A stretch of 64,000 bases of DNA, from contig JAMKCH010002885.1 of NCBI GenBank assembly GCA_023653785.1, forward strand, positions 1 through 64,000, written 5' to 3'. The notes under the pieces are model-generated. The model made no database searches. It saw only the letters and a list, made by a program, of their open reading frames with translations, and was not told where the DNA came from. This DNA comes from Ophioderma brevispina (taxonomy: Eukaryota; Echinodermata; Ophiuroidea; Amphilepidida; Ophiodermatidae). The translations under genes were made by a program, and so were the position numbers. Positions 46,990 to 59,900 of this stretch are shown here, one piece after another (positions within the stretch are counted from its first letter, which is position 1; the number at the start of each line of letters is the position of its first letter).

Positions 46990-49900
46990 AAGTCAAATCT
47001 AAGGTTACTGAGTAAATCTAAGGTTTACTGCAGTAAATCTAAGGCTTGCCAACTTGGGACATCAAGCCTAATCACGATTTTACTGCTTATTCAAAAGTCA
47101 TTGATAAAACTGTTCCAGGGTTTTCTATTGAGTATTTTTCCGATCCCAACCATTTGGCTTGAATGGAAACCGCCTTTTAAATGCCGCTAATGAAGCTATT
47201 GGTGTGAAGACCATCAATAGCAACTCAAACATGGTTCTATTCCGATATCGATCATGCAATTAATATGAGACGCCAAGCAAACCGACGTCATCGCCAATAT
47301 CTAAAATCCGGGTTAGACAATAAGGAAGTTGCGGATAATCTCTTGCAAGCTTACAAATCAAGACAAAACGAGGTAAAGAACTTAATTCGTGAAAAGACTA
47401 TACAGAAGAGGATTGACAGGTGTTTAGATGTAAGTCGGCGGGGCGGCAAGTCCCGCAAAGATTTCTGGAAAATCTTAAGAGTCCGCACACAGAGATCTCC
47501 ACAATACTCTTAAAATCCCCCATCGAATGCAATTACTGAAGATAAAACACTGTCATAAAAAAGTGTTATGTATCACTCCTGAATACACTGGGTTAAAATG
47601 TCGCTAAACTTCAAAGATGATGACTTATTGCACTAACAAATTCTAAGTAAATTAAGCTCTCCGCCCGGTGACAGACACCCTATGAATAAAAACCGATTTT
47701 TGAAATTTTCAGATCAATATGAGCTTGGATATATCTTAACGCTATTTCAACAAGTAAAAATAACAAATCACCCAGGCATAGACAATAATTACTAATGATT
47801 AATTAAAAACGGGGGTCACCTAGTTTCAACAACTTCTCTTCTATTTTTATGCGTTTATATGATCTCGAAATCTGTACCTGACGAATGGAATATGGGATTA
47901 ATCGTTCCAATCATAAAAAAGGGGAATAAAAAACCTGGGGACCAAACCACTATCGAGGGATCACCCCTCATTCGTGTGCTTCTAAACTTTACATGAAAAT
48001 AATACTAAACTTTATCTAACTTCCTTGAAACGAATGATATTTTAAGTTGAAATTCAAGGTGGCTGCCGACAGATAGGCGATGTGAAATCACATATTTCCT
48101 AAATTATTACATCCATCAGGAAGCAGAAGTAAAACTACATATTTAGCCTTCTTGATTCAAGAAAAGCATTGACAGTGTTTGGCGCGACAATTTAATGATT
48201 ACAGCTTGGGAGCTTGGTATCAGGGCAATGTATTACGTATATAACATATTTACACAATTTTCAAAGTAATGGTTCGCTTTGGCGATATTGAAACAGATCT
48301 GTTTAATATGAAGAAGTCTGAAACAAAGATTTGCCTTTCGCCTATTTTATTTGGCAGTTACATAAACGAATTAGCTCGTGTCGATAAAGAGTAGCAATTT
48401 AGGGGCTAAAATATGGCAATTCTCGTATAGGTTGTCTATTCTGGGCCGACGAGGGGGCGTGTTTTAATCTGGACAATGAAAATGGACTTTGAACAAGTTA
48501 CTGAACGTAACCATGCGTTCTCTGATATAAAAATACAAAATTAAATTTTAACTACAGTACATCTATGTTGTTTTGGGTTGGTAAAAAACTTAATGATAAT
48601 AAATGCTGGAAACTTGGTGCGTGAGGCAAATGATTTACCAGTATCTGGGAGTCAATTATCGCAGAAATTTATCAGACCACGTCCACATTGAAGATGTTAT
48701 TCGTAAGGGCAAAATTAATTGCTACATTAAAAGATCCTTAACACCCATGATAATTTTACCGTGTCTACTATGGCGACCTTCTTATGCAAACTGTTGCTTG
48801 CCAAACTATTAATTCGCATGCTCCGTGTTGTATGTCGTGACTCGGACATGAAAAGAATGGAATGTCTTCAAAATTCAATGGCAATACTATTCTGAGCGCC
48901 AATAGAAACACTGCCAAAGAAGCCTTTTATGGTGAATTGGGTTGGGACTACAATTTCGACATACGCAGTCTAACACAGGAATCAAATATTTTAAACCGCA
49001 TTCTTCAATATGGAGGAAACTAGGTTCCCAAAATTATTATTCAATGCCTTGTTTACATCTTCAAGCTAATGACAAAAAACTGCAATGGCAATGGTTTTGA
49101 CACATGTCCGATACACTCTTGTTTTCAAGCGGATGGATCATATTTTGTCAACCAACCAACCACACAACAGCAACTGGGTTAGGTTTCATGAATGTCCACA
49201 ATGACCGAACCACCATATATGTTTGAGAGAGCACTAAAAAGAAAACCCTTGCGACCTACTGCAAATTTAAATGTACTCCTCATTTGAAAATTATTGTAAG
49301 CCTACAATTTTCTAACTGCAGTTCTCCTCAAATTTTCAGGCTCGTGAACACACATTACCACTCGAACACAGCATTAAATCGTGGTCTCCCAATAATACGG
49401 GCAAATGTATACTATGTAAAAAGATTCCGTAGCAACACAAATCACTTCATGTTCAAAATGCAGCGCACTTACTGATATCAGAGAGGATGAAATGAGTAAT
49501 CTTAAAAATGAACTCGCCACTCACAATTTCACTATGTTTTGGTATTGGTTTTAGAGAATTAGTGTGAATTTAATATTTTCTCATGCTGAAAACTTGTTTG
49601 TTGTTGACATGATTTAGGTCGTATCTTTGGATACAAACTCTAAGAACTACATCAAACGTGCATGGAACCACCGATAGAGTTGCTCAGTAGCTAAGTCTAT
49701 CACATGTGTTCTCTTTTGCCATAACTAATTTTTTGTTATTTTAAAATTGTAATATGTCTTTCTCCAACTACAAACCACACATTCAGCTATGCTAGACCAC
49801 ATTAACTTTTATTTAACTTGTGTTTAATATTTGTACGCTATTTTCTTCAGTGTCCATTAACTAAACACCATTTTGGTTAATGCTGTTTCAGCTGGAACTG

Positions 49901-50063
49901 CGGAATAAGTGATTTGTAGTAGGGTTAGTTGTGTTTTTTAATGTAATTTTCCTTTGTACATGTATACTGTTTTCTTTTGCCTTGTACTTTGCGTGGACTC
50001 ACCATCAGTCTGATGGTGCCACTGTTATAAAGTGAGATCCTAATACTATAACTATAACTATAA
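46990..50063 (+). mobile_element. LINE (non-LTR retrotransposon), degenerate, with 3' microsatellite tail
   Basis: A + strand frame at 47265-47513 reads RRQANRRHRQYLKSGLDN, then KNLIREKTIQKRI and GKSRKDFWKIL, typical of the segment before the RT. RT blocks follow: PDEWNMGLIVPIIKKGNKKP (47877-47940), LSNFLETNDIL, then CLSPILFGSYINELA (48330-48375), then YQYLGVNYRRNLSDHVHIE (48640). After it come AKEAFYGELGWDYN and ECTLCK-like Cys/His text (KCILCKK, 49405). It ends with AAAGTGAGATCCTAATAC and (TATAAC)n at 50043-50063, the short tandem tail of many LINEs. Many stops are present. Confidence 0.8.
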
Positions 50064-50375
50064 GTAATTAACTATCAGTATATCACTTAACTTTGACAAG
50101 AGGCAATTATTGATTTCACCTGTCCGTCAAGTTGCCTAGTGGAGTGGGAGATCATTTAACTTGGTGACAAACACTTACTGTTGGTTACAAACGGTTTACA
50201 GTGTAACCGATATTGGAGAGATCAATCTAAGGTTGGTTTCACATAACACATGGTTATGGTGTAACGCACAAATTGTTACATGTAACCAACTGCAACAATT
50301 TGTAACCACCGGTAATCATTTGTAACCATGTGTAACCAAAAGGGCCGCTGTAACCATTTCTATTCTCCTAGTGTT
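50064..50375 (-). repeat. MITE-like repeat, right copy of an inverted pair
   Basis: Reverse complement of 32255-32575, ending CCATTTCTATTCTCCTAGTG. It directly abuts the LINE tail, so the LINE inserted at, or is joined to, the inner end of this copy. Confidence 0.8.
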
Positions 50376-52086
50376 AACAAATGCTTTCAGAAATTTTTTT
50401 GGGTCCCCCCCCATGGAATGCATATGAAAAAGAATTTGGGCAATCCAGTTGAAAAAATCTGGGAAAGAGTTCCACACAAAAAACAAAATCTTTTTTAATT
50501 TATGGAACTACCACAAAATTCCCTAACCCTCAAATATATAAATGAACTGAAAGAACTCAAAAACTTTGAAGGGGTAAATATTGAAGTCCTGCCAAAATGT
50601 GCACCATGGACCGCCGTGGAATGATTTATACTCTCGGCCTTAATTGCTGTTACATGGCACACGCATGCATCTCTCACTACGTGACTGCCCAGACTGAATT
50701 ATGCATTTTCTTTATATTCAGGCCCTTTTTTAGCTGTTTTACCAAATTTCACGCGTTTTCCGCCTCTTTAACTAGCATTTCTCTTTTTTCCACTATGAGG
50801 CAGTTTGAGGTCCGACTGCGCCTTCGTGCCCAAAATTCAAGATGTGTGGCCGTTTTGGCAGGGCATGCAGCTTACTTAACAAGATGATGAATTATGCCCG
50901 CGACTATAGGGTTTTTAAAAAAATCTTCACAACTGGACAGAATGTACCGATTTTCACCCTCTTCTCGACGGCAACTAGATTCCAAAGGAAATAGCCAAGT
51001 TAGACTCAAATTGAATAGACCATTGGAAATACCCCCTTTGTGCTCGGGATTAGGTAAAGTCTTCCCTGGGGTGCTATGAAAAAGAAGTAGGGTAGGTCAG
51101 GCAGCCTTTTTGTGCGGTTGTTGTTGTAATACATCATAGCATTGCATAGTGTCTTTCCTTTCCCATTTTGTGCAACCTAATTAGGCGGTCGATTGTGAGT
51201 ATATTAGATTGTGATAAATAATTAACACTTTGAAGCGTAATGAAACATGGAATGTGGTTTGTCTCTATCCGGAAGTACATGAATATAACGTTATACGTAA
51301 ATGAAAGTACAGGGAGAATTTTGTTTTCATTGTATGGTAAGAACTTCTAAGCGTACAGTCAATCAGGAGGTAAAGGCCACCATGCGTTATTTTCTTGTAC
51401 ACGAGGAAGACAATCAATCGCTGGGTCCTCAATAGCTGGTGAAAACGCTCGGGACATGTCTGATTGGGGTTCCAAAATACCTGAATCATTATTAAAATCA
51501 TGTATTATTGTGCGGAATGTCAACTACATATCTAGGTTGGTCTAATATGAGTGAAAGGGTTGTTGGGTAAAAACAACGAATTAAAGCGACGAATTTAAGT
51601 TTTGACCAAGCGTGGTCTTTAAAGTTATAGAAATCTCACCAAATTTCAAGCGTACCAAATCATTAATTGAATTGTGTGCTACAAAAAAAGTATGTTGTAC
51701 ATGTTACTCTATGTATTCTTAGAAAGCGAAGACCAAGAAAAATGTATATAACCTTAATGTACTAGATCATGGAATTAATATCTCATATGCTATAACGTGG
51801 GACTGGTTTCCATTATTTGAACTGAAGGACGTGTGCAGGCGGATGTGCAGGGAATGTGGACAATGGCAAGGTCGTTGGCTATGGTATTGTGAAAGCCCAT
51901 GTTAAAAATAACCATGTCAAACAATTTTTAGTGTTGTGAACAATAGTACTTGGTGACTGCCGGACTAACTGCTTAGTTTGCTGAAGTAATAAGTAAGTAA
52001 TGGTGTTGAAATCATTGACAATTGGTACTTGTAGAGCAAAGAATTGCCAGCATTTTTAATAAAGTTTTAATCTCTTTTTTTTGTAG
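50376..52086. other. Intronic sequence before the last MTIF2 exon candidate
   Basis: No recognised element. Short frames at 50495-51079 resemble nothing known. The stretch ends with a strong polypyrimidine tract (CTCTTTTTTTTGTAG) immediately before 52087. Confidence 0.5.
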
Positions 52087-52197
52087 GACCCCTGCCTCAC
52101 TGATGAAGCACAAAAAGGATGTGATGTGTGTGTAAACTCGTGTGTGAAAAAAGACATGGAGGGGGATTACGCTCAAGAAACAAGTAACCATGAATAG
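52087..52197 (+). CDS. MTIF2: MTIF2 exon 8 candidate (C-terminal domain), frame broken
   Basis: The acceptor TTTTTTTTGTAG is strong and the donor GTGATG at 52198 is acceptable. The first base completes the codon left open by exon 7 (AG|G). The frame then reads TPASLMKHKKDVMCV, aligning with the SLKHHKDD.S.V strand of mitochondrial IF2. A 14-bp GTGTGTG-flanked insertion then brings a stop. After it, KKDMEG and GITLKK-like text in shifted frames would correspond to the K.G.DCG..L motif. The match of phase, order and motif supports it as a real exon with errors. The final GD.I.CYE segment and stop codon were not found. Confidence 0.6.
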   Translation, partial: DPCLTDEAQKGCDVCVNSCVKKDMEGDYAQETSNHE

Positions 52198-52734
52198 GTG
52201 ATGTATATTTTTATATGCTACAACGAAACAAAGGTGCCAGACACTTAATGGAAATTTTGGTTTATATTTAAAAAAAGACAAAACTTAAAAAAAAAAAAAA
52301 AAAAAAACAAAAGTTGATAATGCAGCTGTCATCGGAGTGATAGGCAACAGTTATCCAGATTACCTGGAATGTTTTACTGGCATAATGATTTGCTGCTTCT
52401 TCAAAGACAAGAACCCAAGTAAAAGTTGATTGTTTATGAAGGGGGGGGGGGGAAGATAAAAAATTATCCCCCTTTAAAACCGCCCAAGGGGATATTTCAC
52501 AGCGATTTTCATTGCCTTGCATCGTCAAGTTTCTGTAAAACAAAAGTCCTATCCCAATTCCATTGGATCAACTTGGACTAAAGAACCTTTAATGTGTATT
52601 TATTGCAATGCTAGTGGTTATAGGTCCATAGATAGTCAAAGGTCACAGAGGGAAAGGTGGAACTTGGGTGGGCACAGGCCAAAGACCTTACACAAGGTAG
52701 GCAGTAGGATTCTTCTGAAACAACATAACCAGGT

Positions 52735-52990
52735 TTGAGGTGCCCAAAACTATTATTGAGCATATGCCCGCCATTATTATAGTTTGGGCACAGCCATATT
52801 TGGTTTACACACATTTGAGTGTCTCATGAATATTAACATATGCATGTGCACATTTTGTCTTTGTTTCAGTAATCAAATGAAAACAACAACATGCACCATC
52901 ATTATTCTGACTTAAATTTCTCCTTTCTAAGGCAAAATCAACAAGGGTCCCTGCCAGGCTGTCGGAATCATTGTGGCAGCTTAAATTTTT
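52735..52990. repeat. Dispersed repeat, copy 2 (see 4690-5110)
   Basis: Shares ordered blocks GAGGTGCCC-AAA, GGGCACAGCCATATTTGG and GGCAAAATCAACAAGGGTCC with 4690-5110, same orientation. Confidence 0.5.
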
Positions 52991-53064
52991 CAAACCGCAC
53001 AATTTCCACAAAAATTATTGCAGGAAAAAGCAGCCAAAATAAAAATTAACAAAGCACTGGGATA

Positions 53065-53418
53065 TTAAAGGAGGATGGCCCGAGTTAAGGATATGAAGTT
53101 TTCATCTTGAAAGATTGGCTTTCACTCCAAAACTCCACCTGTAAAGTTTCGCGCCGATATTTAAACCGTTTTCATGCGAGAGCTAAAAACATGATTTTGT
53201 AAGCCCCATTGAGTAGTGTGTAAAATTAATATTGGTCAACCAAAATGGGGCACATTTTCGCACATAACTTCCAAACCAAACATCCTTTGGCTCTAAGAAT
53301 TCACAGGGTAAATGAGAAAAATAGTAGCTTTCTTCTGATACCAAAATGTTGACCACTTCCGGTAAAATCTGGGGCTTCTGGGGACGAGGCTATTAGCGAT
53401 CGGTCCATGGACCTTTAA
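53065..53418. mobile_element. TTAA-flanked MITE, copy 2
   Basis: Nearly the same sequence and orientation as 10672-11030, with TTAA at both ends. The close similarity over the inner 150 bp suggests a fairly recent burst of this family. Confidence 0.7.
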
Positions 53419-53479
53419 GAACTAGGTGTGTTGTTTAGCTATAATACCCTATTTTCAAACTTGAGTAAATAGGAAAAAC

Positions 53480-54030
53480 TATATATCATTTTAAAGCTCT
53501 TGATGAGAGAAAACCAATGGTACTTTTTCGTTTGCCATACTCCTTAGATTTCATAGTATAAGGTGTTGAAATTTTGTATTGTCATTTTTTCTTCAAAAAA
53601 TATCATTTTAAAGCTTAAGATAAGAGGAAACTAGTGGTATTAATTTCATCACGATATTTCAAATGGTTTTGGAGTTGTGCGTGTTTGAATGGTACATTTT
53701 GATTATTTTTGTGTGCCGTCATTTTCATAATTTACAAATGAACTAACTTTATAAACTATTTTTTACAAATTTTTCTTGGAAATAAAGTTGAATTACATTT
53801 TATTTTAAAGCTTTTGATGAGAGCAAACCACTAGTACTAATTTCATTGCCATATCCCCCCTTTTTTGGAATGATGGGTATTTAAATTTTAAAAAAATTAA
53901 TGTTTGTGTTCCGTTTATTTTGATGATTTATGTGTGACCCTTTCTGAACTTTTAAGTTCTCTTCAAAATATTGACATGCATATCATTTCAAAGCTCTTGA
54001 TGAGAGAAAAGTAATACACTTATTTCATTG
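53480..54030. repeat. Degenerate tandem repeat, four units of 115-185 bp
   Basis: The core ATATCATTTTAAAGCTCTTG, ATGAGAGAAAACC recurs at about 53485, 53600, 53790 and 53970, each followed by TTTCATTGCCATA-like text and an AT-rich spacer. Confidence 0.75.
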
Positions 54031-54089
54031 CCATGAGCTGTGAGGTTGTGGAGTTATGGTCATTTGAATATTTATTTATCCCACCACTC

Positions 54090-55440
54090 CAGTCAAAAGT
54101 CAATGAGGTGGCACCACAGATGTTGGACCCCGTGCAAAGTGTCTCTTTTTATTTTTAGAACAATTTTTTGCAGTGGCAACACAATTTTGACAGCTGATAT
54201 AAGTAGGGACATGCAAGAGCTATTACCGCTGCAGAAATCAGTAAAATCTATTGCAGGAATCTTGCCATATAGGCCTACAAAGGACATGATTTCATCCTTT
54301 GGGATGATAAGGTGTGGTGCGCGATTTTGCGATTCTGTACAAGCGACAAAGTTCTTTTTTGACATTGCTTTCGATGTTTTGTCCTTTATCGCTATGAAGT
54401 CGACATGTTACTTCGAATCTCAGGAACCAATCATGAACCAACACCTTGGTGACTTGTTGCCTTCCGGTCCTTGGTCGAGACCGTCTGCGTAAATTTTGTG
54501 AATATGCCTGTCATAACGAGCATGTTCTCCATCCCGTTGCTGCTCTTCTCCAAAATAGTATAATCGATGGCTGTGACTCGCAAGGCGTGCTTATACGAGG
54601 AGGGATCCCATTTTGGATGTAATTCTTCCCACCTTTGTCCTGCACACAAGCAAAACCTTTGGCATTCATTCATGTTGTCTGTTTAATTGCATTCCGTTTT
54701 GGACCTTAAACTTGGACTTGCATATGCAACAACTGTACTGCCATCTTTCTTTTGAGAGAGGACTTCCCTAAGCCATGGTGGCTAGCTTCAACTTTAAGGA
54801 TGAATGGGTGCGTAAAGTTTGGATAGCCTAGTACTGGCGCAGTTGTCAGACGATTTTTCAGTTCTTCAAATGCCTAAGTACACTTTTCTTCCAAGCTTGG
54901 AGACAGTAGTTTACCGCATCTGTAAACTTTTTACTTTTCTTTCTTTGTGTTCCACCTCGCAAAGCATGGAGGGGCAGCTATTTTGGCATAGCCTGGAACA
55001 AATGGGCGATAGTAGCCAACAATCCAGAAAAAACCTCAACTCCATTTCTGTGATGGAATCTTCCAGTTGTTCACAGCTTGCACTCTTTCTGGATTGGAGC
55101 TATTTTATCTTCAGATACAATTTGTGTCCAAGTTACAGGGTTCTTTCTGGAAATGCTGACATTTTCGGTTTCGATCTTGAGGTGAAGTCTGCAAGACAGG
55201 AGAGACAGCATGTCAGTCCACTGTGAGTCTCTGCATATGTTGTTACCGAATACCAGAATGTCGTCTAGATAGAGCAGAAAACTGTTTGAAAATTCTGATA
55301 TATTCAGATTCGACATATTTATAGAGGTTAGCCAAGTTCAGTGAATGAAGCACTGCTTCCACAAGGTCCCTCTCAGCAATATAAAAACCATCAAACACAT
55401 ACAATGTTAAAATCGTGGCACGGCGGTTGCACACGTAAAG
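54090..55440 (-). mobile_element. Ty3/Gypsy-type retrotransposon internal fragment, degenerate
   Basis: Read on the minus strand. An RT segment (about 55316-55075) contains FLLYLDDILVFG, the catalytic YxDD box of the Gypsy RT, followed by VSISRKNPVTW. An integrase segment (about 54620-54440) contains DYTILEKSSNGMENMLVMTG, then FTKFTQTVSTKD, the D-containing strand of the Gypsy integrase core. RT precedes integrase, which is the Ty3/Gypsy (not Copia) order. LTRs, gag and protease were not found, and the frames are interrupted by shifts and stops, so the copy is inactive. Confidence 0.75.
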
Positions 55441-55839
55441 TTGTCAGATGGTTGTGCACACACCAGCTCACAACTTGCCGGACCCCCCCCCAAGTATGGC
55501 GAATAGCGGTGCACGAGTAATCCAAGTTTTATGTGAAAATACGACATATATGAAATAAATTCAGTGGCCAAAATCGTTGAATATATGAAAACTAGTGTAT
55601 GATATCAATTTTAGATTAAAATTTACGGAAAACATGGTTTTTTTCGATTGTTTGTCACCAATTTTTACTTATTTTGGCGGCCACTAACTAACCTATAAAA
55701 TCACCGATTCCACATATTTCAAAATCACAAGCAAGAAGGTTATGTTCCACCTTTCTAAAAAATGTGTCTTTTAAGTGGAAATTGGATGAGAAAAAAAAAC
55801 TAAATGACCACTGGTGAAATCACGGGATAGTTGTGTTTT
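55441..55839. other. Spacer, nothing recognised
   Basis: AT-rich sequence between the Gypsy fragment and the mariner-like remnant. Confidence 0.4.
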
Positions 55840-55914
55840 TGTTAACACAAAAATCAAAATTAAGCTAATCGTTACTTTAAGCGTGACGATGTTTTTATTA
55901 AATGTGCGACTCGT

Positions 55915-56893
55915 AAAGAGTGTGCTGCGAATGGTAAAAGATGGCCGCTGCCTACGCACGTAATACACAACGGCGTGCGCGCAGTGTTGTTTCATTTGTG
56001 TTCGTGTACTTAGGGGGGAAAGCATGAATTCGTCAAATTTGGGTAATCTTGCATACTTTGAACGTGGTTTCATGCCAAGAAAATGGCCCACAAAAAAGAA
56101 CACCACAGCGCATGATAGAAGCGGCCAACCGTCTATATTGAGAAAATAGCATGCTCGTACAATTCAAAACTTGGGAGAAAGTTAGACCAAGTTAGAACAA
56201 ATAGCTGTCGGACTATTTCTTGAAAACATGGATTTTCATTTAAAAGTAATTTCAATTTTTAAATTTTGATTAAATATAATCCAAATTTGATATTAGATAT
56301 AGAAACCTTCTACACATTTACATTTGCCGCCCCAAATCCACTTCTGCGTCCAACCAAGATGCAGCCGAGTATATTTGGTTCAAAAACAATAGGAAAACGA
56401 ACTTTACGAAAATTTCCGGTAAATGCCGAGTGCATTTGGCAAAAAATCTTGCACCAGACGCGTGGATAGAAAAAATGGGTCAAACGCGTCTACACGGTGA
56501 GCCCAGTACTGAGATTCAAGATATGCAGTTAAATCATAAAACTACAATTACACTTAAAAGATAAAATTACATGTTAAAATGTTAAAAAAAGCAAAAAACT
56601 AAAAAATTAAAAAATTAAATTAATATAAACATACAAATTATCCAAGGGTGTAACATACCTATAAACAATGTAGCAAATTACATTATTAAAGCCGTGGACA
56701 AAGTAGGTTTGCATCATTTTTTACGGAAATAGTCATTGTTTGGTTATTTTTTCACCATTTTCTTTCTTGTTTTCACCATATGTTCACAAAAGTACATATT
56801 TTCATAATATAAAGCTAAAACAAGGATAAGAATTGATTAAGTAAGCAAAAATTGCTGTTTCTGGAGGGTGACGTTCTTTCTGAGACACCCTGT
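55915..56893 (+). mobile_element. Mariner/IS630-like remnant
   Basis: Shifting + frames give ESMNSSNLGNLAYFERGFMP and RKWPTKK, then DRSGQPSILR, resembling the N-terminal DNA-binding part of mariner-like transposases. At 56865-56893 lies GACGTTCTTTCTGAGACACCCTGTA, the reverse complement of the common terminal motif TACAGGGTGTCTCAGAAAG. No left end was found and the catalytic region is missing or unreadable. Confidence 0.5.
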
Positions 56894-56929
56894 ATATGCC
56901 AATTTTGTACTCCATCAGTTTCAAATTTG

Positions 56930-59900
56930 TGCTGGGCTCGACACCTTGCCAGTGGATATGATTTGTGAGGTTAGGATATTCCACTTCAGTTGCTTCCCTG
57001 ATTAGGGACTTCACATTTGCTTTCAGTTCAGCCACAGTTAAATTTATTTCCTTAGATATTTTGTCCGTTGGTGCATAACTTTGTGTTTGATGTTTCTTGT
57101 TTGAGTACATTTTTTTCAGAATTTCAATTGTGCCTTGAGTGCAGCTTGCTGTTCACTTATTTTGAATGTCTCCAATCTTTCATCTACATCATCTTCTGTC
57201 TGCATTAGGCCCCAGTGTATTATATTGCTGGTTATATCTTACAACTTTTTTAAGCTGCTTCAGCTTTTTGCTGCTTTTCACAAGGCTGAGCAGCCTTTTA
57301 CTTCTTCATGCACCTTTGACACACCTAAAAGTTGGCCTGCACTTTTTAATATGTGCACTTCCTTGTAAGACTCTTTCATGAGTTTTACTTCCTCCTTTTC
57401 TTCCTTTGCATCCAGTCATTCACTTGTTTTGTTGAAAGTTAACATAACATTTGCTTCTGCACCTAAGGTGCTAATATGAGGTTTGTATGTAAGTAGCCTA
57501 TCATAGTATCCAATTGATTGTGCTTTGCAGCACTGCTAGTGGCTTCTCTCATTTCCTCTCCATCCAAGGCTGCATAATGCCCACCTGGAAGATGGTCCTT
57601 GTAGACCTTTTGACTAGAGCTGGTAGCACAACAGACAAGATAATGCATCAATCTACATCATAATCTGATGGTTCAATTAAGGTTTTGTGTATGTCTTTCT
57701 TGATAGGAACTTGTGCATAAAGAATGAGATTTCCATTCATGAATTCCTCTGTATTTTTGTCTGTATCTTCCAAAAATGTTATCATAGGTACTTTTCGTTC
57801 ATCTCCACGATATTGACCTTACAGACATATCGAGCAATTGTTCCTGACTAATATCCAAAGGCCAATGGATGCACAGCAAGTCTGGTATTGGATATGTTAT
57901 CAAGAAGTACAGTTTAACGGGTAGTATCGCGATTATGCCTCCAAAAGGTCGCAAAGAGAAAATGCCAATGGAACACAGAGATATGATATACAAAGCAATG
58001 ATATCCGACGATGAAAATACCTCTGCCAATTTGCAGAAGATGCTTTTAGAGAAGAGTGGGATCAAATATTCGACCCGCACCATCTGTAGAGTGTGAAAAA
58101 GGCTCGGTTGGAGCAAGAGGAAGGCGCCTCATAGCCAGATTCGGTTGGAAAATCGGTTAGCACATCTGCGGTATTCCTTAAAGTGCTTAAAGGATAACGA
58201 ACAATTCTGTGATATGATCTTCGCCGATGAATATACCATCGAAACGGAAAGTTCATTAAAAGATGAGGCATCCATCCTGCCAATTCATGTCTGGGTGGGA
58301 ATATCACGTTGCAGTACCACGCCTATTCGCATTTTCCTTGGTGGTGTGTTACATATTAGACCTAAAGCCTTACTACCAGCCATATAGAATGTAACTTTTA
58401 AGTCATGTTTGACCCTTTTGTTACTGCCACCATTGTCCAAGAACTTTTCATTGCTGTCGAAGCCAGTACACCACTGTAGTGTTGTGGAAGAGTATATTGA
58501 ATCTGTTTCCCCTGTAAGGCATCAGAGGTATAATGTACATTACAGTGCATGTGGTGTTCCTCCAAATCTCCTTCAAATGCAAATGCTTGACATGCTGTTT
58601 GTATCAGTCCACACACACCAGACTCGGAAGCTCTCCTGAATGTTGAATTTTCAATGTGTTCATCACCATTAAAGTGATTCCTCTTTACCTCTGCATTGAT
58701 GCTTTAGCCATATGAACCAATCCATGTAGGCCACAGAAGTTATTGAGCCGAGTTAGCTGTTGCTGTAACTCCTCTTCAAAGTCAGACCATGTTTCAATCA
58801 TCTGAGGAAGAACTTCTGTTTTTACTTTTCCAGTAGCTCATTAAACTTCATTCCAGTAGCTGCCCGATCAGACATTGTGTTATAGAGGTGAAATAGAATA
58901 TTTTGAGAGGTGAATAACATTGTTCTTTGCCTTTTTAAGAAGATCTTTGACGACCACCGTCACAACTTTTTCAAGTTTGCTTTTTGACACCTCTGATACA
59001 TCTGGATGATGTTCCAGTAAAACATCACAGGCTGCTTCCACCTGTTTGTGAGCCTTTTGCTTAATAGCTGCCCTCTTCTTGGACTTACGATGTTGTCTGT
59101 CTTTTGCTTGCACTCTGTAAAGGGGGAAGAGCAGAAAAAGATCTTTAGCTAAATAAATTTTGCAAATAATCCAAAATGCATTTTAATCCAGGGTCAGAAT
59201 TTCAGCTAGAATCTGTGAATCGAGTCTCGCAAGGATTGTCATAAACAGATATGCACGAATTACTGATTCTCGTAAATATTTCCAGAAGACACACATGTAC
59301 ATGTAGTAGACATATTTTCAAGTATCAAAAGATTCCTGCAAAATCTGTTTGGTGATCATTAAAGGTTCAACAAGAGATTTCACATAGTAAGTGTCCCTTA
59401 AAATATGAAAATGTTGATTTCTGCACTAATGTGAAGCTTTCTATCAAAAATATCCCTATGAGAATTATATTTTGGGTGTCCAAAAATAGTGAAATTTTGA
59501 ATTTTTCTATGGAGCAATACAAATTCAGTATGAACTTTCATTTTCATCTTTCAAAGGGTTTTTGGTATAGCAAAATATACAAAGTGTCTCCTGGGGGTCT
59601 TATCTATTGACCTCACTACCTTATGACACAATATATGGATGCTGCTGTCTACTGCTTTAACACACTGTCTAGGTGTTGTGAAAGAACAATATTGAAAGCA
59701 TTTCGTATTAAATGCAGAGGTTGCAATCTGTATAGACATCTCAGGTAGCAATTCTGATTGTCTCTCATTGTGATGGATACAACATTAGTCCCTATCATAG
59801 TCATCAAGACCAGAACAGTCATTCATCAACATCATCCCCATCTCTATCGCTCTCTTCCTCATCGAACATGACATCTGTGACTGCAAGCAAGATGTCATCA

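Noticed and set aside
54040..54492. 150-residue + strand frame
   Set aside because: Antisense of Ty3/Gypsy-like minus-strand coding; motifs are readable only on the minus strand.
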